This document shows positions 6,931 through 13,242 of a stretch of 13,242 nt of DNA, one piece after another; within the stretch, counting starts at the first letter, position 1, and the number at the start of each line of letters is the position of its first letter. Below the pieces are notes generated by a model. That model was not told the origin of the DNA. It ran no database searches and worked only from the letters and a program-made list of their open reading frames with translations. The DNA is from Chrysochromulina tobinii (taxonomy: Eukaryota > Haptophyta > Prymnesiales > Chrysochromulinaceae): NCBI GenBank assembly GCA_001275005.1, contig JWZX01001456.1, forward strand, positions 1 to 13,242, in the 5' to 3' direction. The position numbers and the translations under genes were made by a program.

Positions 6931-7396
6931 GTGCCCGCCCACCGCGACGAACGACCGCACACATCTGTCGGCAAGGACGCATGGAAGAAGGGAGCATTGG
7001 CCGCGCCCAGTTTCTCAAGGCCGCGGGCGGCTATGCGCGCATGGGGCCATGCTCATGACGTTGGTTAGGGGATGGCAGGTTTCGGAGGACTTGTAGACGG
7101 CTGCGGAAGCTTGACGGCTTCTTTGGATGAGCTTCAGACACTTCCGACTTCGGACTTCGGAGGTCAGACATCTCGACGGTGGTGTGCTGGGAATGAATGT
7201 GATGAATCACTGGCTCGAAAGTCCCTCGGAACTGTGTACATTTGAGCGCATTACAGAGCCCGTGGCTCGGTATCGGCGTTCGGTAAGTGTTTGTGGGAGG
7301 AAACGAAGCGCTTGCGAGGACGCGAAACTTGGAGAAACTTAGTCATGGCCTCGCGGTGAAGTCGCCCTGACCTAGGTGGCCAGGCAGCTGCGCGCC
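6931..7396. other. Spacer or long intron after the cystatin gene
   Basis: This is about 465 bases, less GC-rich than the flanking exons. A plausible first exon lies at 7127-7282: an ATG-initiated frame of 52 codons ending at a canonical GGTAAGT donor (donor at 7283), which could splice at phase 0 to acceptors ending at 7375 or 7387. Its codon use is less GC-biased than the other exons, so I do not annotate it as a gene on its own. Confidence 0.5.
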
Positions 7397-7931
7397 ATGT
7401 CGGAGCAATGGCACAAGAACATCAAACAAGGGCAGCAGAATGGTGATTTCGGCTCGTGGCGCTCCATTCCATCCGGGTCCATGGTGCGTGCAGTACCCTC
7501 AACGCTCGCCGAAAGGAGGGGCCTCTCTCTCATCCAAATGCTCATCCTCTCTGCTCGGTGCCGTTTCGCAGAAAAAAAGCTTCATGGAGAAGGAGACCGA
7601 ATCGGCGACGATGATCGATGGCCTTCTGGCCATCATGCCCGTTGGCTGCCGCAACGTGACCTACCTGCCCGCGTCCGCTGTCGATGCCCTCGCCAAAGAT
7701 ACCAGTGCGCAAGCGCTCTTGCACCGATGCCATGCTGCTGTCCCTCCTCCCCGCTGCCTCGTGCCCGACCCTCGCCGCTCTCTCGCGCGAGCAGGCATAA
7801 AGGATTACAGCAAGCTTCCCGGCGTGCAAACTTACTCGCACGGTCCGTACCTGGACGACTGGAGCAAGGTGCCGGCTGACATCGCGGCGAAATACAACAC
7901 GTCACCCACACCCTCCTTCGCTGGCAAGTGA
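7397..7931 (+). CDS. Small spliced protein of unknown function (three exons; may extend 5')
   Basis: Proposed exons are 7397-7483, 7572-7704 and 7795-7931, giving 118 residues. The introns (88 and 90 nt) begin GTGCG, end in CAG after C/T-rich sequence, and the phases fit (0, then 1). The second intron length is a multiple of three and has no stop, so retention would also keep the frame open. The protein has no signal peptide or membrane helix in this model; it is polar, with a central MIDGLLAIMPVGCRNVTYLP stretch and a C-terminal SHGPYLDDWSKVP segment. I recognise no family. The start is uncertain: 7397 is the first ATG in the exon, but the frame is open upstream to acceptor-like AG sites at 7375 and 7387. 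A 5' exon (7127-7282), or the cystatin gene via the donor at 6895, could join at phase 0. Confidence 0.5.
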
Positions 7932-8961
7932 GCCCTCAGTCTCGTCCTTAGACTTGAGTCTCGAGTATCGGCACACGTGCCGTCGTGTTACATGAATTTG
8001 TGCCAGTATCTCAGGGTAAAATCAAGCATTCTTGCACCATGCGCCGGGGTCGAGCGTCGTGAGACTAACGAGTAACGCGAGACGCGACCGGCCGGACGGC
8101 GACGCCCCACGGCGCAAACCGTCAACCGCGGCCGCATCGGCGATCGGCCATCGCGGCGAAACGAAACGTTAAAGGCGACTCCTGCCGAGTATGCGACCCG
8201 CCTGGGCGGCCGCGGGCGACCGAGCACCAGGACCAGTCCCGCTCACAGGTCACGCGGTCGACCGGTGACGCGGTCTCATGACTGTTGACTCTATCGCTCC
8301 TTAAACCTTATTGAGGAGAGATCAGATCGCTAATCTTATCGGTCTCCATCTCTCCTTACGCTCCGTGCCTCTCTCGTCTCGCGCTCACCTGACACCTCGC
8401 CTCTCGCTGATTCTTCGTCACCTCGGCTGATCTATACACCCAGTACACGTAATGGGATCACTCAACGCGAATCTCGTGGCTGGAGGCGCCGCGCGCCCGG
8501 CTCGCGCCCTCGCCTCGCGCGGCGGTCTCCCGGGACGCTGCTGGCGGCGGCGCTTGGGGGCGGGGGCGCGCCTCACGGCAGGTCCGCCCGCCTCACAGCA
8601 ACACGGATAGGGGCGCAACACGCACTCCCGTGGGACGGATGCCCAGACACACACACACACGACGCCCGGCACGACGCCCGGCTGACCCGTCACGGCACGC
8701 GGATCCTCAGCTGGGCGGTAGGTGCGCGACGGCCACCGGCATCCTCGCGTGCGCTCGGCGACGGGGTAGGCACCTCCCATCGCGACGGCCATCGGGGTAG
8801 GCATCCTCGCGTGCGCTCGGCGCTCGGCGACGGGGTGCCTCCCATCGCTACCGGATGGGCGCCATCAACACTCAGGCCGGCGTCACCCTCGGGCTGGCCG
8901 CCAAGGCCTCCACCGAGTTCGGCACCTCTTTTGGGCCTCTCCTCGCATTGATCGTGACCGC
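7932..8961. other. Intergenic region, about 1 kb, with repeats
   Basis: I see no convincing gene apart from a short frame at 8855 (listed separately). Contents: a near-palindrome GTCAC-G-CGGTCGACCG-GTGAC at 8249-8269; a C/T-rich stretch about 8290-8430; an (AC)n tract 8647-8660 followed by two overlapping copies of CACGACGCCCGGC; and a 62-bp repeat at 8739-8858. The part next to 8962 must include the 3' UTR of the ADP-ribosyltransferase gene. Confidence 0.6.
8739..8858. repeat. 62-bp tandem repeat, about two copies
   Basis: GCATCCTCGCGTGCGCTCGG begins at 8739 and again at 8801, a period of 62. The second copy has a duplicated CTCGGCG and a small deletion, then both copies continue with ACGGGGT and CTCCCATCGC. 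This is minisatellite-like. Confidence 0.8.
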
Positions 8962-8971
8962 TTATTCGAGG
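8855..8971 (+). other. Possible coding fragment or exon (weak)
   Basis: An ATG at 8855 opens 39 codons that look protein-like (small and hydrophobic residues, GC-rich third positions) and end at a GAG|GTGG donor-like site near 8971. Beyond that, the frame continues only as antisense of the ADP-ribosyltransferase gene. It overlaps the stop codon and 3' UTR of that gene. It may be the remnant of a gene cut by rearrangement, an exon of an antisense transcript, or chance. Confidence 0.2.
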
Positions 8972-11900
8972 TGGTGGCTGCGGGCATCGGGGTCGCCTCC
9001 GAGCATGATAATGATCTCGCGATTCTGCTTCTTCTCGGCGAGCATGAGAGCGGTGTTGTTGTGCTTGTCGCGCAGCTTCTTATCCGCCCCGCGATCGAGG
9101 AGGTACTTGGTCATTTCCTCGTGACCCTTCTGGGCCGCGTACATCAGTGCCGTCTGCGCCGAGAGCGCGGTCGTGATCGGATGCCGCTCATTGACATCGG
9201 CCTTCAGATCAAGGAGCATCCGGACGATGGGCAGGTGGTTCTCCTTGGCGGCCCAGATCAGCGGCTTCCACTCATCAGCGGCTGAGGCGCCGCGACGGTT
9301 CAGGATGACGCCCTTCTTCTTGGATGTACCCATGCCGGCCGAGATGCCCTCCGAAAAGACGTGGGTCATGAGCTCGGCCGAGAGCAGGCGCAGCTCGACG
9401 TCCTTGCACGCCTCGGGGGGCGGTACCTCGAGTGACGAGTTGGCCGGCGTCACGCCCGCAAGGGAGCGTGGCACCGACGCGACGTTCTTACACGCCGCAC
9501 CCTCTAGGAACTTTGCCAGATACTCGGCCCCGTTGAGGCCCATCGACTCATTGTTACGCACGTCGACGGAGGTGAGGCGAGGTTGGCGGCTGAGCAGCTT
9601 GGCGAGCTGCTCGGCTTCGGACGCGTCGAGTTGAGCGTCGCGAAGGTCGATGCACATGGCCGCCTCGCCGCCGGACGTGCCGCCCACACTTTCGACGCGA
9701 TTGAGGACCCAACCAGCGAGCAGCAGCATGCGGGACGGGCCGCGCATCGTCCAGCCTTTCATGCTCAGGAACGGGTTGTCCTCCTTGAGGCGCTTCAACT
9801 CAACGTTGATCCCTCGCTGCAAGTAGAGGGTCTGCTGCATCACGAGCGCAAAGTTCTCATCGTCGTTAAACCAATCGGGGTCGTTTGAGAGTGGACCGTA
9901 GTTCATCGCCTTGCGCATCAGCCGGATGCCGAAGTACACATTCTCCTCGCCCAAAGAATCGCGCATCTCGAGCTCGATGCCGTCGAGAATGTCACGGATC
10001 ATCTTGATCCGGCGCGAGAGCACCTGGTCGAGCGTGTGCGCGGCCAGGTTGAGCGAGAGGCGCGAGTGTATTAGCAGGGTCGAGCCCTGCACATCGGTGC
10101 CGAGCGCCTCGATACCCGTGAGGGGCGGCAGCAGCACCTCGCGCTCGTGCGGGTACTGCGAGAGCCACGTCAGATCGGCGCCGCGGTCGACCATGCCCAT
10201 CTGCATCTCGAAGATCGTCGACGCGACAGAGTCGTCGCCGCCGCCCGAGTACACGAGCGCTTGCTCACGGTCGGTAGTGGTGGATGAGAAGGCGTACTCG
10301 ATGCCGCCACGCACGCCCATCTGGTTGGCCACCCAAAACTCTTTGGGCAGTGTCGCGCCCTTGATGCCGCGCCACACCTTGCCCGCCTTGGTCAGCTTCG
10401 AGAGCTTGATGACGCAGCTGTTGATGGCGTGGATCGTGGTCACGTAGCCGTTGCCCTTGGTCAGGTCGCGCGCGAGCTTCACCATGGCGGGGTCCTTGGA
10501 CTTGGAGCGTAGCACCAAGTTGTACTTGACGTACATCGGGCCCGTGTACAGTCGGCCACCCACGAGCTCCTCCTTGATGAGCTCGGAGTGCCCGTCCTTG
10601 CGCAGCAGCGCGTTGCACTTCTCCTCCATTGCCTTGAGCATCTCCTCGAGGGCGGTGGGCACGCGGCACCACAACTTGTTATTCTCAGCGTAGCCGGGGC
10701 GCTCGGGGAACTCCTCCCCCTTTTTGGGGCACACCACGCATCGCCACTCCAGCTCGGACGACGTCGAGACGCCGTTGAAGGCTGTGAACATCTCGAGCGA
10801 ATCCTTCTCCGACGTGTGCTCCACCGCCATCGCGTTGAAGAGGGTCTTCTCGTCGTTGTCTACGAGCGCGCCCTTGTACATCTTGGGGGGGCCTAGGAGC
10901 GACTCGAGCCCGCCATAGAAGAGGCTGAGCGAGCCGTACGTCATCTGGAACTTGGCCGTCGTCGCAAACTTGTCGTTGAGCGACGCGGCGTTGCCAGTCG
11001 ACTGGCCCGCGAGCGTCGCAATCGACTCGAGGATGAATTCGATGGCGCCGCCCAAGTTGGCGCCATTCAGGAGCTCCTCGACGCGCGCACGGTTGAGCGA
11101 CTTGACGTACGCAAAGTGCGACTGCTCGCCCGGCTGGTGCTGGTTGGGCAGCTTGAGCGCTTGAGCGACGAGCTTCGCCACGCCGCGCGAGGCGATCCAC
11201 TTGGTCGCGGTCCAGATGTTGCCCGACTCCTCCTCCTTCGCGATGCGCTCGGCCACCTCGGCCGCCTTCTGGGCAGCCTCGCGATCGGCCGCCTCCTTGA
11301 GCTGCTGCGAGCGCGGCGAGAGGATCTTGTCCACCGGCTTCGCCTTCATCTTCTCCTTCTCCTCCTTCGCCTTCGCGATGTCGTCTCGCTTTCCCTGACC
11401 GAGGGTAATCTTGATGAAGTTGTCGTTCGCGAGATCCTCTTCCTTGAGTCCTTTGAGGCCGGTGCGCAGCGCCTTGTCGAGCTCATTGTAATCGAGCGCG
11501 CCCGAACCGTCCACATCCCACTTGTCGAAGAGCGCGTCGTGGTCGGACGAGGTGCCCCCGAGGCTGAGGTTCTTGAGAGCGCGCCGGAACTCCTTCTTGG
11601 AGATGACGCCATCGCTGTTCTCATCCCAATCGCGGAAGAGGTCCATGACGCGCACCGCGTTCTTCTTAATGGCGATCGCGAGCTTCGTCTCGACCGTGCT
11701 CTTGAACGACTGCTCGTCCTCGTCTCCTTGAAGCAAGTCGCCCGAAGGGTCGAGGACCGCGATCGCCGCGGCCTGGACCGCGTTGTAAAAGCGAAGCGCC
11801 TGCTCGCCGCTCAGGCCGATGCGATTGGCCTCTTCCATGGCGGCGCCGGCCGCCGCTTGCACGGCGTTCGTCATCTCGATCGAGTAGACCGCCGACGTAA

Positions 11901-12372
11901 TCTCCGCCGAGACGTCTCTGGCGAGTTTCGGCGGCACCACGCCCGCCGCGGCTTTCGGCTCCACACCGGCTGCAGCAAACACTGAGGTGGCCGCCGACGG
12001 CGCAGTCTTCGGACGCTTGTCATCGCCCTTGGCGGCCTTGGGCTCGTCAGACGATTTACTCTTGGCCGCCTTGCTGCTGGTTTCGCTGTCGCCCTTGGTC
12101 TCCTTGAGGAAGGCGCCCTCAGCGCGCGGCGCCTTCTCGGCGACGTCCTTCTTCTTCGTCGTTCCCTTGCTCTCACGTGTGCTCTCAAGCCTCTCGCGCG
12201 GCGTCGGACCGTCGGACTTTGCCTTAGGCAGGTCAGTTTTCAGCCCGGGGGCTTTGGGCGCCATGCCCTTGCGCTTCGTCGTCGTCGCTGCGCGCGCCTG
12301 CTCCTTCGCCACACCTCGCTCGTCGCACGCTCGGCCGGTCGCCAATCCGCGGTAGAAAGTTGAATCAAGCAT
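8962..12372 (-). CDS. EF-hand / ADP-ribosyltransferase (R-S-ExE) / LRR / ankyrin multidomain protein
   Basis: A 1136-residue frame with no intron needed. The start is ATG 12372; ATG 12264 (Met37) has a stronger GGCATGG context and is the alternative. Domains: Lys/Ala/Ser-rich disordered N-terminus (about 30-150); two EF-hand loops with full ligand sets, 250-261 (DENSDGVISKKE) and 286-297 (DVDGSGALDYNE); a charged coiled-coil-like stretch (about 330-383); a middle region with YGSLSLFYGGLESLLGPP and a Cys545-x2-Cys548; an ADP-ribosyltransferase core with Arg668 (VWRGI), SST (696-698) and Glu743-Arg-Glu745 (EREVLLPP), the R-S-ExE signature of arginine-type transferases using NAD+; one or two LRR-like units (about 905-955); three ankyrin repeats (about 1032-1130). 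The likely role is calcium-responsive mono-ADP-ribosylation with targets bound by LRR/ankyrin; this is inference. No signal peptide is obvious, so it is probably cytosolic or nuclear. Confidence 0.88.
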   Translation of the reverse strand: MLDSTFYRGLATGRACDERGVAKEQARAATTTKRKGMAPKAPGLKTDLPKAKSDGPTPRERLESTRESKGTTKKKDVAEKAPRAEGAFLKETKGDSETSSKAAKSKSSDEPKAAKGDDKRPKTAPSAATSVFAAAGVEPKAAAGVVPPKLARDVSAEITSAVYSIEMTNAVQAAAGAAMEEANRIGLSGEQALRFYNAVQAAAIAVLDPSGDLLQGDEDEQSFKSTVETKLAIAIKKNAVRVMDLFRDWDENSDGVISKKEFRRALKNLSLGGTSSDHDALFDKWDVDGSGALDYNELDKALRTGLKGLKEEDLANDNFIKITLGQGKRDDIAKAKEEKEKMKAKPVDKILSPRSQQLKEAADREAAQKAAEVAERIAKEEESGNIWTATKWIASRGVAKLVAQALKLPNQHQPGEQSHFAYVKSLNRARVEELLNGANLGGAIEFILESIATLAGQSTGNAASLNDKFATTAKFQMTYGSLSLFYGGLESLLGPPKMYKGALVDNDEKTLFNAMAVEHTSEKDSLEMFTAFNGVSTSSELEWRCVVCPKKGEEFPERPGYAENNKLWCRVPTALEEMLKAMEEKCNALLRKDGHSELIKEELVGGRLYTGPMYVKYNLVLRSKSKDPAMVKLARDLTKGNGYVTTIHAINSCVIKLSKLTKAGKVWRGIKGATLPKEFWVANQMGVRGGIEYAFSSTTTDREQALVYSGGGDDSVASTIFEMQMGMVDRGADLTWLSQYPHEREVLLPPLTGIEALGTDVQGSTLLIHSRLSLNLAAHTLDQVLSRRIKMIRDILDGIELEMRDSLGEENVYFGIRLMRKAMNYGPLSNDPDWFNDDENFALVMQQTLYLQRGINVELKRLKEDNPFLSMKGWTMRGPSRMLLLAGWVLNRVESVGGTSGGEAAMCIDLRDAQLDASEAEQLAKLLSRQPRLTSVDVRNNESMGLNGAEYLAKFLEGAACKNVASVPRSLAGVTPANSSLEVPPPEACKDVELRLLSAELMTHVFSEGISAGMGTSKKKGVILNRRGASAADEWKPLIWAAKENHLPIVRMLLDLKADVNERHPITTALSAQTALMYAAQKGHEEMTKYLLDRGADKKLRDKHNNTALMLAEKKQNREIIIMLGGDPDARSHHLE

Positions 12373-12386
12373 GATCCATGAAACCC

Positions 12387-12468
12387 GCTCAGCCTCACAG
12401 TTCGTTGGGCTCGGTTGGGATGTATAGTGTTAACGAACACGACGTCCCCCCAATGCCTCAGAAACCCC
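12387..12468. repeat. 82-bp direct repeat, copy 1 (5' flank of the ADP-ribosyltransferase gene)
   Basis: Identical by eye to 12701-12782 (offset 314). It starts 15 bp upstream of the ADP-ribosyltransferase ATG, so it lies in the promoter or 5' UTR. Inside are GTTCGTT (12400-12406) and its reverse complement AACGAAC (12432-12438), and the imperfect palindrome GTGTTAACGAACAC (12427-12440 or thereabouts). Confidence 0.9.
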
Positions 12469-12700
12469 CAGGGAAGGGAGGGTGGGACACAACAACAACA
12501 ACACGACAGAGCGCACGAGACGCGAGAGCGGATTCTCGAAGCTTTCTCGAAGCGCTCAGTGAGCGTTCATCAGCACGATGCCCGATATGGTAATATGGGC
12601 GGTATATGCATGCATGCTCGGCCGGACCGAGAGGTCGGCTCGCCTGCGGGAGCCCTCATTCACACCTAACTGAACACAACCACACCTGCGGTGAGCTTGA

Positions 12701-12782
12701 GCTCAGCCTCACAGTTCGTTGGGCTCGGTTGGGATGTATAGTGTTAACGAACACGACGTCCCCCCAATGCCTCAGAAACCCC
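12701..12782. repeat. 82-bp direct repeat, copy 2
   Basis: Exact copy of 12387-12468, same orientation, with no gene directly next to it in the window. The flanks differ immediately at both ends. A related core, GTGTTAAGAACACGA, recurs at 13014-13028. Confidence 0.9.
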
Positions 12783-13242
12783 ATTGTAGTCAGCGTCCGC
12801 GCCATCGTGCGCGGCCATAGGTCATGGAAGTCTCCCCCGAGCAGTAGCGAGTCCTCTCAGGTGCTGTGAGCGGACGAGCGCGAGGGCACATCGAAGATGG
12901 GCATATGGTATGGGGTGGCCAGTGAGTTCACGTGGCGGCCGTGTGGCATCATGCATGTAAAATCCATTCAATCGTATCAGAGTCAGTGGTAGCGGCGCCT
13001 CTGCGCACAGAGGGTGTTAAGAACACGAGCACCGCATACCGGTTGTTGTTGCCGCCGCGATGCGGCGCATCGGGGGAACTTTTGCCCTGAGGCCAGTCCC
13101 TGAGTCACTGCGGAGCGAACGATCGAGCACGAGGGCTCGAGTCACTACTCTCCACAGTGCCTGATATCTCGAGACGGCGTCCGAGGCCCGGTTGCCCGGT
13201 TACAGGAGGGGCTCATATGGGGCAGCCGACCAGAAGAGTCCG

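Larger units (their letters stand above)
12373..13242. other. Right-end intergenic region
   Basis: Apart from the 82-bp repeats, the region holds an inverted repeat CGATGC-GGC-GCATCG (13058-13072). All reading frames are short and I see no coding-like exon. It should contain the promoter of the ADP-ribosyltransferase gene. Confidence 0.6.

Noticed and set aside
8418-8804. 128-codon minus-strand frame in the spacer
   Set aside because: Pro/Arg/Ala-rich, built largely on simple repeats (AC tract, 62-bp repeat); no coding signature.
11116-11985. 289-codon plus-strand frame
   Set aside because: Leu/Arg-rich antisense of the EF-hand and coiled-coil part of the ADP-ribosyltransferase gene.
8962-12372. 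Bacterial-type ADP-ribosylating toxin or recent bacterial gene
   Set aside because: EF-hands, LRR and ankyrin repeats in one long protein without secretion signal, with base use like its neighbours, fit a host eukaryotic enzyme; nothing suggests a toxin role.
12387-12782. CRISPR or transposon terminal repeats
   Set aside because: Only two 82-bp copies, same orientation, no regular spacers, no transposase or target-site duplication visible; kept as a plain direct repeat.
1-13242. tRNA, rRNA or other structural RNA genes
   Set aside because: No cloverleaf-like or rRNA-like segments found on either strand by eye.

Overview
This looks like a piece of nuclear genome from a GC-rich unicellular eukaryote, most likely an alga. 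The evidence is large spaces between genes, GT-AG introns with pyrimidine-rich 3' ends, a DHHC-type palmitoyltransferase relative, a secreted cystatin, and a 1136-residue protein joining EF-hands, an ADP-ribosyltransferase and ankyrin repeats. There are no bacterial-style operons or Shine-Dalgarno sites. A haptophyte is my best guess, from general style only. All functions were read from the sequence by eye; no search was run.

Layout. 1-964 (-) is the 5' part of a two-helix membrane protein with poly-Gln and GGDGGS repeats; it runs off the left edge. It is divergent from an alpha/beta hydrolase at 1197-2201 (+). A 720-base repeat-bearing spacer precedes a DHYC-variant palmitoyltransferase-like membrane protein at 2924-4384 (+). 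A short secreted, single-pass, Cys-containing protein lies at 4903-5280 (-). It is divergent from an intron-containing gene at 5530-6930 (+), which encodes a secreted cystatin framed by two nearly identical 104-residue modules. A small spliced gene of unknown function lies around 7397-7931 (+), and may instead be the 3' end of the cystatin gene. After a spacer of about 1 kb comes the large EF-hand/ADP-ribosyltransferase/LRR/ankyrin gene at 8962-12372 (-), with no intron evident. The right end (12373-13242) holds no gene I can support, but has an exact 82-bp direct repeat.

There is no sign that the genes form one pathway. Several products are secretory or membrane proteins (left-end protein, DHYC protein, Cys/TM protein, cystatin), and two could modify proteins (S-acylation, ADP-ribosylation).

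The most unusual points are these. (1) The cystatin is flanked by duplicated modules, one carrying an 85-nt intron that is cleanly absent from its 96%-identical copy. (2) The DHHC-family protein keeps the spacing of the Cys-rich domain and the DHxC centre but has replaced nearly all zinc-ligand residues. (3) The ADP-ribosyltransferase has a calcium-binding-type EF-hand pair and C-terminal LRR/ankyrin repeats.
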